Part shown: positions 1 to 9,552 of the stretch, piece by piece
How the letters are laid out: the number at the start of each line of letters is the position of its first letter
How positions within the stretch are numbered: position 1 is the first letter of the stretch
From: Streptococcus pyogenes
GTDB lineage: Bacteria > Bacillota > Bacilli > Lactobacillales > Streptococcaceae
Assembly (NCBI RefSeq): GCF_002055535.1
Contig: NZ_LN831034.1
Coordinates: 1,116,001 to 1,180,000 of the forward strand
DNA length: 64,000 nt
Direction: 5' to 3'
The notes under the pieces: generated by a model
Database searches by the model: none
What the model was told of the DNA's origin: nothing
The model's input: only the letters and a program-made list of their open reading frames with translations
Position numbers and translations under genes: made by a program

Positions 1-60
1 GCCAAGTAAAACAGCACTTTTCGTTAATAACTTATAAGTTTTGATATGTAATTCTCTCAT
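1..60 (-). CDS. Start of a secreted alpha-amylase/CGTase-like protein (partial)
   Basis: The reverse strand opens at position 60 with ATG and runs off the window edge after 20 codons (begins MRELHIKTYKLLTK, then SAVLLG). The basic start followed by a hydrophobic run looks like the beginning of a signal peptide. A good ribosome site (AAGGAAA) lies 6-9 nt upstream. It follows the neopullulanase gene on the same strand with a 25-nt gap, so the two are probably co-transcribed. In group A streptococci the gene at this place is a secreted cyclomaltodextrin glucanotransferase (amyA); that identity comes from knowledge of the locus, because too little sequence is present to show a catalytic domain. 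Confidence 0.5.
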   Translation of the reverse strand, partial: MRELHIKTYKLLTKSAVLLG

Positions 61-85
61 CGCTTTTTCCTTTTAAAATAACCTT

Positions 86-1789
86 TTAGTTACTAAACAC
101 AATATATCCATCCTGGAGTAATTGTTTTTTGTTTTTAGTTACCCCATTGCTTGTCAAAATCTGTCCTCCTTCCTTAATAGAATAAGCACTCTCACCATTG
201 TTAAGAACAAGTGAAATGCTTTGCTCACCTAAGCTGCGTTTCAGAATGAGGCAGTCTTCGTCATAATCAATGCTAATAGCTCCTTCTTGAAGAGCTGGCT
301 GTTGGCGAAGAGCAATAATCGCTTTTACTTTGCTAAAGAAATCCTTGTCCCGCTCAGCATCATCCCAAGGAAAACCGCGACGCGAATCAGGGTCGTAACC
401 CCCTTCCATTGCCACTTCTGTCCCATAATACAAGCAAGGAATGCCCATAAAGATAAAGAGCAATGCTAAAGCAGCTAACAATTTATCTTTGGAACCCTTA
501 ACTTGAGTGAAGAAACGATGCGTATCATGAGAATCCAAAAGATTCAAGTTCATGCGATTGACTTGCCAAGTGTTTCGCATCAAAATGTTGCTTAATTTCT
601 CAGCCAATTGTTTTGATGTCATGGTTTCAAAAGCAAAGTAATCCAAACAGGCTTTGGTGAAAGCATAATTCATTATCCCATCATACTGATCCCCTGCCAA
701 ATAAGGATAGGCATCATGCCAGTTCTCCCCAATTAAAATGGCATCTGCTTTTTCCGCTTTAACCACCTGACGGAAACGTCGCCAAAAATCATGAGATACT
801 TCATCAGAAACATCTAGGCGCCAACCATCGATACAAAATTCTTTAATCCAGTATCGCCCAATCTCAATCAGATAGTCTTGCACGTCTCTATTTGAGGTAT
901 TCCATTTGGGCATATAGTTACATCCAGCAAAGGTTTCATAGTTTACTAGGTCCATGGATGGGTGTTCATCATGAGTCATAAACCAATCAAAAAACTTAGA
1001 CTCTTTACCGTATCTCAAGACATCCTGAAATTCCACGGCATCACTGCTGGCATGGTTAAAGACAGCGTCTAGAATAATCTTGATTCCCATTTTGTGAGCT
1101 AAATCAATCAATTCTTGCAAATCATATTTAGTTCCAAATTGTGGATCAATAGCGTAGTAATCACTAATATCATATTTGTGATTACTAATGGATTGAAAAA
1201 TTGGCGTTAAATAGATGACAGTAATCCCTAAATCTTTGAGGTAATCTAATTTTTCTGTAATTCCCTTTAAATCTCCACCAGCAAAACTTTTAGGAGTCGG
1301 TTTTTCTAACCAACCCATGTTGACATAACTGTCACCTTTTTCCCAATCCCCACGGTTAAAGCGATCAACAAAGATTTGATAAAAAACCGCGTCTTTTGTC
1401 CAAGGAATGACTTGATGAACATCAACAGCATTGATATAAGGCATTTGGAAGAAATTATAAAACCCATTTGAAAAATCGTAACTAGTAGTTAACCCATCTT
1501 CACTAAAATAATAGGTTTGACCTTCTTCTTCAATTTTAAAAATGTAGGCCAACCTCACATCGTCTAATGTTAAAGTAGTTTCATAATAAGCATGCGTATG
1601 GTCTGTATAGGCAACTGACATTTCCAATTCTTCTTGGAATTCATGATAACCATATTTAGGCCCGTGGACCAAATTAACAGTAATACCTCTATCTTCTTTG
1701 GCCACGCGTAATCGGATGACAAGTTCCTTTTGAGATATGGCAAAGCAATACCTCGAATCAGGAATATGGAGCATTCCGGCAACATTCAT
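86..1789 (-). CDS. amyB: Neopullulanase / cyclomaltodextrinase (GH13)
   Basis: This is a cytoplasmic GH13 alpha-glucan hydrolase of about 567 residues that would split cyclodextrins, pullulan or maltodextrins imported by the Mal system. An N-terminal beta-rich domain (about 1-120) precedes the TIM barrel. All four conserved regions are visible: DAVFNH (about 241-246), GWRLD with the nucleophile Asp326, IGENW with the acid Glu355, and SHD with Asp422. No signal peptide is present. I chose the ATG at 1789: the upstream ATG at 1801 overlaps the ribosome site GGAGG, which sits 5 nt before 1789. It lies downstream of malE and upstream of the secreted amylase start, fitting a maltodextrin-use operon. 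The family is certain; whether the main substrate is cyclodextrin or pullulan is inference. Confidence 0.9.
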   Translation of the reverse strand: MNVAGMLHIPDSRYCFAISQKELVIRLRVAKEDRGITVNLVHGPKYGYHEFQEELEMSVAYTDHTHAYYETTLTLDDVRLAYIFKIEEEGQTYYFSEDGLTTSYDFSNGFYNFFQMPYINAVDVHQVIPWTKDAVFYQIFVDRFNRGDWEKGDSYVNMGWLEKPTPKSFAGGDLKGITEKLDYLKDLGITVIYLTPIFQSISNHKYDISDYYAIDPQFGTKYDLQELIDLAHKMGIKIILDAVFNHASSDAVEFQDVLRYGKESKFFDWFMTHDEHPSMDLVNYETFAGCNYMPKWNTSNRDVQDYLIEIGRYWIKEFCIDGWRLDVSDEVSHDFWRRFRQVVKAEKADAILIGENWHDAYPYLAGDQYDGIMNYAFTKACLDYFAFETMTSKQLAEKLSNILMRNTWQVNRMNLNLLDSHDTHRFFTQVKGSKDKLLAALALLFIFMGIPCLYYGTEVAMEGGYDPDSRRGFPWDDAERDKDFFSKVKAIIALRQQPALQEGAISIDYDEDCLILKRSLGEQSISLVLNNGESAYSIKEGGQILTSNGVTKNKKQLLQDGYIVFSN

Positions 1790-1915
1790 TTCTACCTCCA
1801 TTAATAAAGTATTGACGATTACTTCTTTTTCTTTAAAACGAAAAAATAGCAGAGCGACTCATACTTCTATATTTTTAGTATCTGTTTCATCTTCATCAAA
1901 CTAACAGAAATAGAA

Positions 1916-1940
1916 GCTGGGCGTACTTCTTTATCCCAGC
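1916..1940 (-). terminator. Hairpin after malE (attenuating terminator)
   Basis: GCTGGG and CCCAGC arms (1916-1921 and 1935-1940) form a short stem just after the malE stop. On the reverse strand it is followed by a T-rich but interrupted tail, so partial read-through into the neopullulanase gene is likely. This would give higher levels of the binding protein than of the enzyme. Confidence 0.4.
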
Positions 1941-1954
1941 CTCCCTTCTTTGCC

Positions 1955-3214
1955 TTATTCAGCGTATTTTTGTTCAATAGCTTCCTTAATAGTTTTTGCT
2001 GCTTCTTTTGCAGCTTTAGATGCTTCTTCCTTACCAGAAGCCACGTTAAAGAACATATTTGCACCTGGTTCCCAAACTTCAGCCATTTCTGGAATATTTG
2101 GCATTGGTTGTGCGCTCTCAAACTGACTAATCACAGCTTTCGTTAACTCATTACCCTCTTTAGAAGCATAGTTACGTGCTGTTAAGTTAGCTGGAATTTC
2201 TTGTGTTTTATCATAGAAACGTTTTTGGTTTTCAGCATTGGTCACATAATCAAGGAATTTTTGAGCAGTCGTTTTTCCTTTAGAATAGTTTGAAATAACC
2301 CAAGCTTTACCACCTGCGAACGGTTGGTATTTTTTACCATTTGTCAAAGTAGGAATTTCCATTACCCCAAAGTTAACACCAGCATCTTTAAAGGAGCTAG
2401 CTGCCCATGGACCATCAATAATGACACCAGCTTTTTTAGAAATAAATTGTTCAGTGATAAAATCACCAGCTTTTTTAGTGTCTTGCATTCCTTGAGGCCA
2501 AGTGCCATACCACTGTTTCGCGTAGTTTAACCCTTCAACAGTTCCGTCGTTACCTAGGCCTAAATCACTTGGTTTGGTTCCTTTATCACCAAAGATATAA
2601 CCGCCATAACCGGCAATTAAACCATAACCATAATAGAAGTCTGTCCATTTCGCCAAGAAACCTACAGATTTTCCTGGTTCAGAGGCAAAAGCAAACTTAG
2701 AATCTTTTTGTAAGACTTCTAATTCAGTAAAGCTTTTAGGTGCTTGAGGCACTAAATCCTTATTATAATAAGTTACCAAAGTTTCAATTACGTCTGGTGC
2801 ACCATAAGTTTTACCATCAATGGTTACTAATTTCTTAACCGTATCATCAAACTCTTTGCTGTTTCCTAAAGTAACCTCAGCGATTTGACCTTCAGTTCCT
2901 AAGCCACCTACACGGTCAAAAGGTGCTAAAAAGACATCTGGTGAAGCTCCTGTTGGACCATCCGTTGATAGCTTATCAAGAGTATCCATCATACCTTCTT
3001 TTTTGACTTTAACGGTGACTTTATGTTCTTTTTCAAACTCACCCTTAATACTCTTAATGTAATCAACATATCCCTCATCAACAGAGACTACAATAGTCTT
3101 TCCGTCTGTTTCCTTAACGCCTTTACCACCACCACTTACGCAAGCAGTTAGGGGTAGCACTGAAGCTAAGGATAAAGTTCCAAGCACAGATGTTTTTTTC
3201 CAATTCCATGACAT
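1955..3214 (-). CDS. malE: Maltose/maltodextrin ABC transporter binding lipoprotein
   Basis: Extracellular solute-binding lipoprotein of about 419 residues (family 1) that captures maltose and maltodextrins for the Mal ABC importer. The lipobox LTAC gives a predicted lipidated Cys25 when translation starts at 3214; this start has GGGAGG 8 nt upstream, while the longer version would add 12 charged residues ahead of the signal peptide. The mature part has the periplasmic-binding fold with aromatic stretches (for example AKWTDFYYGYG and GPWAASSF) typical of maltodextrin binders. The gene lies first in a run with neopullulanase and a secreted amylase. A LacI-type palindrome and a cre lie upstream. 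In streptococci it is also called malX; permease genes are not in this window. Confidence 0.93.
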   Translation of the reverse strand: MSWNWKKTSVLGTLSLASVLPLTACVSGGGKGVKETDGKTIVVSVDEGYVDYIKSIKGEFEKEHKVTVKVKKEGMMDTLDKLSTDGPTGASPDVFLAPFDRVGGLGTEGQIAEVTLGNSKEFDDTVKKLVTIDGKTYGAPDVIETLVTYYNKDLVPQAPKSFTELEVLQKDSKFAFASEPGKSVGFLAKWTDFYYGYGLIAGYGGYIFGDKGTKPSDLGLGNDGTVEGLNYAKQWYGTWPQGMQDTKKAGDFITEQFISKKAGVIIDGPWAASSFKDAGVNFGVMEIPTLTNGKKYQPFAGGKAWVISNYSKGKTTAQKFLDYVTNAENQKRFYDKTQEIPANLTARNYASKEGNELTKAVISQFESAQPMPNIPEMAEVWEPGANMFFNVASGKEEASKAAKEAAKTIKEAIEQKYAE

Positions 3215-3277
3215 AACATGTTCCTCCCGAAATGGTTTTTTCTTAAACACAAATCAAATCATCTATCTACTCTCATC

Positions 3278-3286
3278 ATATTAGCA
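3278..3286 (-). promoter_or_regulatory. Extended -10 promoter of malE
   Basis: The reverse strand reads TGC-TAATAT, an extended -10 element, 64 nt upstream of the malE ATG. No clear -35 is present at 17 bp, which is common for extended -10 promoters and for activated or repressed sugar genes. Confidence 0.4.
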
Positions 3287-3336
3287 AATAAAAGATAACA
3301 TAAGGCATTTAAAATTAATAACAGTAATAGTTTCGA

Positions 3337-3354
3337 AACTTAAACGTTTAAGTT
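3337..3354. promoter_or_regulatory. 18-bp palindromic operator (LacI-type, probable MalR site)
   Basis: The sequence AACTTAAACGTTTAAGTT is a perfect 18-bp palindrome with the central CG of LacI/GalR operators. It lies about 50 bp upstream of the malE -10. Streptococcal maltodextrin operons are controlled by the LacI-family repressor MalR, so MalR is the expected ligand; the assignment to MalR is inference. Confidence 0.6.
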
Positions 3355-3362
3355 AAGTTTAT

Positions 3363-3376
3363 CGTAATCGCTTTCA
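3363..3376 (-). promoter_or_regulatory. cre (CcpA site) upstream of malE
   Basis: The reverse strand reads TGAAAGCGATTACG, 13 of 14 positions of the cre consensus TGWAANCGNTNWCA. It sits 9 bp from the MalR-like palindrome, so maltodextrin uptake is likely under both specific and carbon-catabolite control. Confidence 0.6.
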
Positions 3377-3518
3377 TTTGTCAATAACTTTTTTACTTTT
3401 CTTTTCTTTTAAGATCATATCAGTAGTTTTCCTGCTAATTGAAAACAAGGCATTTACTGTCACACAAGTCTGTCCTTTCTTTTTTTCTACAACTTTATTT
3501 CGTCAGCGTAAATAAAAC

Positions 3519-3574
3519 AAAAGCTCTATAATCTCTTGAATGGGTAAATCCACTGTAGAGATTATAGAGCTTTT
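3519..3574. repeat. 17-bp perfect inverted repeat
   Basis: AAAAGCTCTATAATCTC (3519-3535) and its exact complement (3558-3574) flank a 22-bp spacer. The right arm leads directly into the transposase remnant. It may be two facing IS ends left by a decayed element, or a terminator-like hairpin; the sequence alone does not decide. Confidence 0.6.
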
Positions 3575-3641
3575 TGAATATCAAAAAAGTCCCATAAGAT
3601 TTATAATGAAAAGCAACCAAACTCTCATTAGAAAGACTCTT

Positions 3642-3764
3642 ATGGAACATATCAATCATACCTTACAACACATCGGAATTAAAGACAAAAATATCACTCT
3701 AAACAATGTTTTGAAGGATGAATCTCCTACTGAGCTCGTTACTACTTATCAGAAAGGTAGATAG
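3642..3764 (+). pseudogene. N-terminal fragment of an ISL3-like transposase
   Basis: A 40-codon open frame (starts MEHINHTLQHIGIKDKNITL) resembles the extreme N terminus of ISL3-family transposases, which share an IGIKDKNI-type segment before their cysteine cluster. The zinc-finger and DDE parts are missing and the frame stops at 3764, so this is a relic. The 17-bp inverted repeat at 3519-3574 lies just upstream. Family assignment is from memory of the motif and is moderate at best. Confidence 0.45.
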
Positions 3765-3828
3765 GAAATCCTGATGAAGAGTGTGTCCAAGGGATTATCA
3801 ATTAGGTCTTAGATTACAAAATAGTAAT

Positions 3829-4812
3829 TCAGGTATGCTCTACTGTTTTCAACACTAGTTCTGCAATTTGTTTTCGAGCTTGCTTAGCTTCTCTTATTGG
3901 AAAAATAACATACGCATGAATCATTTTTTCTGCAATAATCAGCTGATTAGCAATTCGTTGTCTTGTTAATTGATCATGTAAAGACATAATGTCTGGGTAA
4001 AAAATCTCTTTTGTCCCAACAAAGGTCGTTATTTCAGGCAAATCCTCATAATCACCATACAAAGGACTGACATAAGGAAGTTGCATATTACCTTGACCAC
4101 CTGCCCATAGTTCACCTATATCACGAAGACGACGAGCATCTAGGTAAGCTTCTTCTGCTTCAAAATCCTTGTAGGCTTGATTTTTAAAACTAACATCTAA
4201 CCAAGGAGATATAAGAATTAATTGCTTTGGCTGGGGTGCTGTTTTAGTATCTCGTATATACTTAGCAAACGCCAAAGCCATACCCCCACCAGAAGAATCA
4301 CCAATGACACTAACTTGACTCGGTCCATTAGACAAGCAAAATTGCTGGTAAGCTTCAACTAATTTAGGATAGACATCTTGATAAGTAGCATACGGTACTT
4401 TAGGAAAGTTAGGAAAAACAACCTTGGCATTAGTCAGCTGTATAAGATGCTTAACCGTCTTAAAATGAAGTTTTTCGGGTCGTCGTAAATAGACACTGCC
4501 ATAAAGATAATAAATAACAGGCTGATGACTTTGCTTTTGATCATTAATGATAAAAACTTGCATCCCGTTCACATCGTATTCTTGAGTTGAAAAACCTACT
4601 ATCTCTTCAGGATTATCTAGATGATAAGGGATATTACGATTACGCTGCGTCTCAACCCCCTTATAATTATCAACTTTTTTAGATAACTTATACTTTCTAT
4701 AAGCAAACATTTTCTCAACCAACCAACTTGAAAAGGAGCGCTTTTGACCATATTCAACTATCAAAATACCTAGTATCACTCCAAAAAAAATCACCACAGC
4801 AATAATGACCAC
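3829..4812 (-). CDS. Membrane-anchored alpha/beta hydrolase, sixth gene of the dlt operon
   Basis: A 327-residue alpha/beta hydrolase of the esterase/lipase (HSL-like) type. Residues 1-18 form one membrane segment, so the enzyme is probably anchored with the rest outside or at the membrane. The nucleophile elbow GDSSGGG puts Ser173 in place; His299 (MIHAY) and an acid around Glu269/Asp274 could complete the triad. The usual HGGG oxyanion motif is replaced by YLYGSVY (102-108), which is unusual. The gene starts at a GTG with GAGGA 6 nt upstream and lies 30 nt after dltD with no terminator between, so it is probably transcribed with dlt. A role in teichoic-acid or lipid ester turnover is inference. 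Confidence 0.75.
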   Translation of the reverse strand: MVIIAVVIFFGVILGILIVEYGQKRSFSSWLVEKMFAYRKYKLSKKVDNYKGVETQRNRNIPYHLDNPEEIVGFSTQEYDVNGMQVFIINDQKQSHQPVIYYLYGSVYLRRPEKLHFKTVKHLIQLTNAKVVFPNFPKVPYATYQDVYPKLVEAYQQFCLSNGPSQVSVIGDSSGGGMALAFAKYIRDTKTAPQPKQLILISPWLDVSFKNQAYKDFEAEEAYLDARRLRDIGELWAGGQGNMQLPYVSPLYGDYEDLPEITTFVGTKEIFYPDIMSLHDQLTRQRIANQLIIAEKMIHAYVIFPIREAKQARKQIAELVLKTVEHT

Positions 4813-4842
4813 TTATTATCCTCGTTTTCTAATATTATTTTA

Positions 4843-6093
4843 CTATTGCAAGTCTTTCCTATTTGCCCAAATTTTACTATAAAAATAAGGGTTCATTTTA
4901 TAGTTGGGCACTGGCTGCTTCGTTTCTAGAAATGGTTGCACTTTCTTATCAAAAGCTAACCAGCCATTCCAACCGAGATGGATGGTATCTTGCATAAAGT
5001 AGGACTCACCACCATCTTTTGAGAAGTCAGCAATGCGATGAAATCCTTGTGACTTTAACTGGAATTTTATTTTACGAACTGCCGCTTGATACTTATCTTG
5101 ATTTAAGCCGGTATAATCCGCCCAAGCTTTATTAACAGGAGTTATAACAAAGAGTACATCTGTTTTTCGTTTAGCAAATTCTGATAATAAAAGCTGAAAA
5201 TCATTGTATTCTGGTGACGCCAGGTAACTATAATTAACTTGGAAATTCTTATAAAGATTGTATTTAGGTGCTATTCGTTTACGATAAAATGTATTTTTAA
5301 TCCCAAAACGGTTGTTGGTTGTTGCTAATTGGCCTCTCTTAGTTGCTAATGCATTCAATTGTTTATACGAAAATACTTTAGGTAATCCCTTAACGCGAGG
5401 CAAAATTCTTTTTTCATAGTTAGTAGATTTGCCTAAAAAACTAAAAAGGGACTCTTCTCTCAATGCTACTTGATGTTGACATTTCAAAATAGCTCTGTCT
5501 AACCGACTAAGAGACTTACCCTTACTTACTTTTTTCAATAAGTTTGATTTAGACACACCAGGGTTAAGCTCAAGCAAACGCTTTGCTGCAAACTGTGATT
5601 CTTTATCAGTTCTAGCTTTTAGTAAAAATTCAATCACTTGAGTGTTAGACAAGTACATCTGAACCGCACTAGGATTAATCCCTTGAGCAGTAAACCATTG
5701 AGGAGATACTACAAAGATGGCTTTTTTCTTTTGCATTTCATTGGTAATTTGTTGCATACCATAATAATGCGACAAAGATGCTGATCCTCTCTTACCAATT
5801 AAAAATGGTCTATAGCTCCGCTTGTAGCGCTCTGCAAGCACCGAAGGGTGCATACTATCCATTCGACTCCATTCGCTAGAACCAAAAAAAGGCACAAAAC
5901 GACAAGTCTCATCTGATAAAGCTTGTCTTTTAATCAAACCATTTTTAAAAGAACTATCTGTGATCGCAACGGCATTTGCTTTTTCCTGAGCTATGGAATG
6001 ATCAAGTTGTGTAGGAAAACTAAAAATAGTAATCACTACTAAAACAAAGGCAATAAGAAGAGGACCTAGAATTAACCAGAGTCTCTTAAGCAT
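4843..6093 (-). CDS. dltD: D-alanyl-lipoteichoic acid biosynthesis protein DltD
   Basis: DltD (416 residues) takes part in the extracellular step that puts D-alanine on lipoteichoic acid. An N-terminal signal anchor (about 5-26) is followed by the SGNH-like domain; the segment [19 protein letters not shown] is the family hallmark with its Ser, and a DTIHLGWNG segment near the end carries the Asp/His part. The start codon overlaps the last 8 nt of dltC, which supports translational coupling. Length and motifs are normal. D-alanylation lowers the negative surface charge and so the susceptibility to cationic peptides. Confidence 0.96.
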
Positions 6094-6325
6094 GTTGCAA
6101 TTCCTCTACACCTTGAACAATCTTAGTTACTGTGTTCCAATCATCACGACCAAATTCTGAAATAGGTACTTTAATATTGAACGTTGACTCTAACTCAACA
6201 ATCAATTCGACTGTCCCAAGACTATCCAACACACCTGCATCAAACAAGTCTTCGTCCATCATCTCTGAAACATCTTCCATAAACAAACGGTCAAACAATT
6301 CAATTACAGTTTCTTCAATAGACAT
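6086..6325 (-). CDS. dltC: D-alanine carrier protein DltC
   Basis: A 79-residue acidic acyl-carrier-type protein. The DSLG motif places the 4'-phosphopantetheine on Ser35. DltA loads D-alanine onto this arm and DltB/DltD pass it to the outside. A ribosome site AAGGA stands 9 nt upstream. The reading frame overlaps dltD by 8 nt and follows dltB by 17 nt. Confidence 0.97.
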
Positions 6326-6342
6326 TTTTATACTTCCTTTTA

Positions 6343-7599
6343 TTAATGTAGTGGTCTGTTAAACCAAAGGTCATTTAAAAAACCAGAGAATAACAGAAGT
6401 GAAAACATGACAACGTGGAAAGTTACCACGATACATAAGACATGGAATGCCCTGCTTTGAAAGAGGGGTGATAAGCCTTTTTTCTTACGGTGACGGTTGA
6501 TTTCTTTTTTCTTACGAATCCAAGCATCATTAATAATAAGTCCTATACCATGGAAAAGCCCATAAGCGATATAATACCAGGTTAAGCCATGCCAAAATCC
6601 CATGACTAGCATATTAACCAGATAGGCAACACCTGAAGTGACATTTCGGTTTTTAAAGGTTTTATGCTTAATCAATAGATGAACCAATCGCATAAACACA
6701 TAATCTCTAAACCAGAAGGACAAACTCATGTGCCATCTATTCCAAAAATCTTTCAAACTTGCAGATAAGAAAGGCATGTTAAAGTTTTCTGGTGTTCGAA
6801 TACCCAATAGGTAGGAAATACCAATCGCAAACATCGAATAACCAGCAAAGTCAAAAAAGAGATTCAAGCCATATACGTACATAACCAGAATAGTTTCCTT
6901 ATTAAAGTAGCCACCAACCATCAAAGCCTTATTTTCAAGGAGAGGAAGTAAGATGCCACCCAAACAATAGGAAATGATATGCTTGTATAGAAAACCTAAC
7001 ATGAGATACATGACTGCCTTATTGAGCATTGCAAAATAATCATCACGTTCAGGAAGTTTATGATAATCTTCCTGAAAATGTCTGAAGCGATCAATGGGGC
7101 CACTTGAGAAGGTGGGGAAGAAAATCATGAAGCGAATAAAATCCGGTAAACGAACCTCTTGGAGAGTCCCGTCACGCATCTCAATAATCATTCCAATACT
7201 TTTAAAGGTCAAATATGAAATCCCTAGAAAACTAAAGAGTGTTTGAGAAGAAGGACCTGTTAGGGGAGCAACTTTGACCCAGATAAGGGGGAATAAGGCC
7301 ATCGCAATAGCTAAGTAAAACACTCCTGCACTATTAGCATTCTCACGGTATTTCTGGTAAGCAAAAACACTGATGATTTGCCACAAAAGATAAAAGAGAA
7401 AAGCAACTAATTGTTGATAATGATCTCCTCCAAACATAAAGAGAATAAATACCAAACTCACCAAGGTTTCATAAGTGCTTAAGCGCTTTTGTTTAAAAAT
7501 CCCAATGATGACTGGTAAGAAAGCCAAAATAAGATAGACAAAGTAAATGGGGTTACCGTAAGGTTCCATGTAGGGAATGTGGCTAAAAAACATCATCAT
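6343..7599 (-). CDS. dltB: MBOAT-family D-alanyl transfer protein DltB
   Basis: DltB (418 residues) is a polytopic membrane protein of the MBOAT family. Many hydrophobic segments span the whole length, and the segment FWHGLTWYY contains the invariant MBOAT histidine. It moves D-alanine from DltC across or onto the membrane side where lipoteichoic acid is modified. The ATG overlaps the dltA stop as ATGA, so translation is coupled. Three ATG codons stand in a row at the start; the first lies best spaced from GAGG. Confidence 0.96.
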
Positions 7600-9134
7600 C
7601 GGTTATTGACCTCATTAATCAAAGTTTTAATATCTATCTTACCATTTGGAGTTAATGGTAGACTATCTCGATAAAGAAACTTAGAAGGCATCATATAACT
7701 CATCATATGATCCTTAACAGAGGCTTTGATAGCTTTGGTTAACTCCAATTCCCTATCAAAACGCTCTTTAACCCCATCTTTGACAACGATATAGGCCAAG
7801 AGATTTTGAACCTTATGTTCTTTATTGTACCTTGGAACAGCCACAGCCGATGCTACCATTGGTGATTGATTCAACTGTTGGGAAACATCTTCTAGTTCAA
7901 TACGATAACCAGCATATTTAATCTGAAAATCCAAACGCCCACCATACAACAAAATATTATCTTCTGTCAGTGAGCCAATGTCCCCTGTATGATAAGCAGG
8001 CTGTCCTTTAAAAGTAAAGAAAGCTTCTGCGGTTTTCTCAGGATTGTTGAGGTAACCTTTTGACACAGCAGGCCCTGTAACAATAATTTCACCCTGCTCC
8101 CCTGAAGATAACTCCTTACCATCTTCATCAATAATATAGGTCGGAGAATCTGGTTTGGGGTAGCCAATCGGCAAGCGGGTATAATTATCCACCATTTCTC
8201 TGGTAATTTCAATAGCGGATAAGGCTACAGTCGCTTCTGTTGGTCCATAGGCATTGATAATCTTGGCACTCGGGAAACGTTCAAAGAGTTTTCGAGCCGT
8301 AGAAACGGTTAATTCTTCGCCATCAAAATAAAAATGCGTTAAAGCTGGCATCTTAGCCTGGCAAAAATCATCGCTAAGCATGGCCATATCAGCAAATGAA
8401 GGAGTCGATGTCCAAATGCCAACTGGAAGTTGCGCAATCGTTGTAAATAACTGTTTAAAGTCTGCCACCAATTCTTTTGGAAGTGCAAATAAGGTTCCAC
8501 CTAAAGCCAAGGTAGGTGCCCAGTACATGACAGAAAGGTCAAAGGAATAGGGTGGCTGCGCCAGCATTTGTGGCTGTTTAGGTACATCAAATGCTGCATC
8601 TTCGATCATCCAGTTGGTAAAGCTCAAAAGATTGTCATGTGAAATTTGCACCCCTTTTGGTTGGCCCGTTGTTCCAGAGGTGAAAATAATGTAATAATTA
8701 TCATCTCCTTTAACAGAATGTGTTCGCTCATAGGGCATTTCTGCTAATTTTGCTGACTCAATCTCTGATAGTGAGACAAGGGAAATCCCTTCAATAGTAA
8801 GAGGGAATTCCTCAATAGCAATGATTAAACTGGGCTTTGCAATCTCAATAATCGCTAAAATACGTTCTGGTGCTGAATGCACATCTACTGGGATATAGGC
8901 ATGACCAGATTTGGTTAAAGCTACAAAAGTAGCTAACATATCATAAGTTTGCGCCCCAAAAACCAAAACTGGAGATTTTGCCAGTAAAGCTAAGCTATCT
9001 ATAAATGCAGCAATGCTATCAGAATCTCTTTTGAGTTGTCCGTAAGTGCGGCGTTCCCCTAAACAATCATAAACTGGAAAATCAGCCTGTGTCTGAGCAA
9101 ACTGCTCAATACTGTCAATCATATCCTTAATCAT
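7596..9134 (-). CDS. dltA: D-alanine:D-alanyl carrier protein ligase DltA
   Basis: A 512-residue adenylate-forming enzyme that activates D-alanine with ATP and loads it on DltC in the cytoplasm. The AMP-binding loop [11 protein letters not shown] is at 151-161, [11 protein letters not shown] lies near the middle, and the C-terminal LTPNGKID carries the catalytic Lys499. The ATG has AGGAG 8 nt upstream; that site overlaps the stop of dltX, tying the two genes together. Confidence 0.97.
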   Translation of the reverse strand: MIKDMIDSIEQFAQTQADFPVYDCLGERRTYGQLKRDSDSIAAFIDSLALLAKSPVLVFGAQTYDMLATFVALTKSGHAYIPVDVHSAPERILAIIEIAKPSLIIAIEEFPLTIEGISLVSLSEIESAKLAEMPYERTHSVKGDDNYYIIFTSGTTGQPKGVQISHDNLLSFTNWMIEDAAFDVPKQPQMLAQPPYSFDLSVMYWAPTLALGGTLFALPKELVADFKQLFTTIAQLPVGIWTSTPSFADMAMLSDDFCQAKMPALTHFYFDGEELTVSTARKLFERFPSAKIINAYGPTEATVALSAIEITREMVDNYTRLPIGYPKPDSPTYIIDEDGKELSSGEQGEIIVTGPAVSKGYLNNPEKTAEAFFTFKGQPAYHTGDIGSLTEDNILLYGGRLDFQIKYAGYRIELEDVSQQLNQSPMVASAVAVPRYNKEHKVQNLLAYIVVKDGVKERFDRELELTKAIKASVKDHMMSYMMPSKFLYRDSLPLTPNGKIDIKTLINEVNNR

Positions 9135-9145
9135 CAGTCAATCTC

Positions 9146-9289
9146 CTAAAATTCATTATAAATAAAGTTACTTTGACCATGTCCTAGATAACCAAAGAAA
9201 TAGACCAGCAACATTAAAATCAGATAAAATAAAATTGTCTTGCCAATAAAAACAGCAATTCCTCTCATTCTTGATTTGTTTTTTATCAT
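9146..9289 (-). CDS. dltX: DltX, small membrane protein of the dlt operon
   Basis: A 47-codon frame with a basic N terminus, a single strongly hydrophobic segment (about 10-34) and a conserved-looking C terminus ending FIYNEF. This is the form of DltX, the short membrane protein encoded before dltA in Gram-positive dlt operons, whose C-terminal end interacts with the DltB/DltD machinery. It is 11 nt upstream of dltA. AAGGTA stands before the ATG. Easily missed because of its length. Confidence 0.93.
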   Translation of the reverse strand: MIKNKSRMRGIAVFIGKTILFYLILMLLVYFFGYLGHGQSNFIYNEF

Positions 9290-9328
9290 ACTTTACCTTC
9301 TTGTATTAGTGAAATAATGTCCTAAAAA

Positions 9329-9357
9329 ATTCTACTCGAAAAAACCTAACTTGACAA
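9329..9357 (-). promoter_or_regulatory. Promoter of dltXABCD
   Basis: TTGTCA (-35, 9352-9357) and TAGAAT (-10, 9329-9334) are separated by exactly 17 bp on the reverse strand, about 40 nt upstream of the dltX start. The 190 bp further upstream are extremely AT-rich with several TTAA-containing inverted repeats; no known operator could be fitted convincingly. Confidence 0.7.
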
Positions 9358-9552
9358 GCTAAAAGTCATATTATTAAAAAGAAAATTTTTTTAAAGCTTA
9401 ACTATTTAGACAGTTAAATTTTATGCCTTTTTACTAAACTTACTAAGTTAATCTTTACTTTAAAAAGTTAACTTAAAATTGTCCTAATAAAAAGAATTAT
9501 TTGACTTTAACTTATATATGTTAATAAGTATAATATAAGCTTTATTCAAAAC

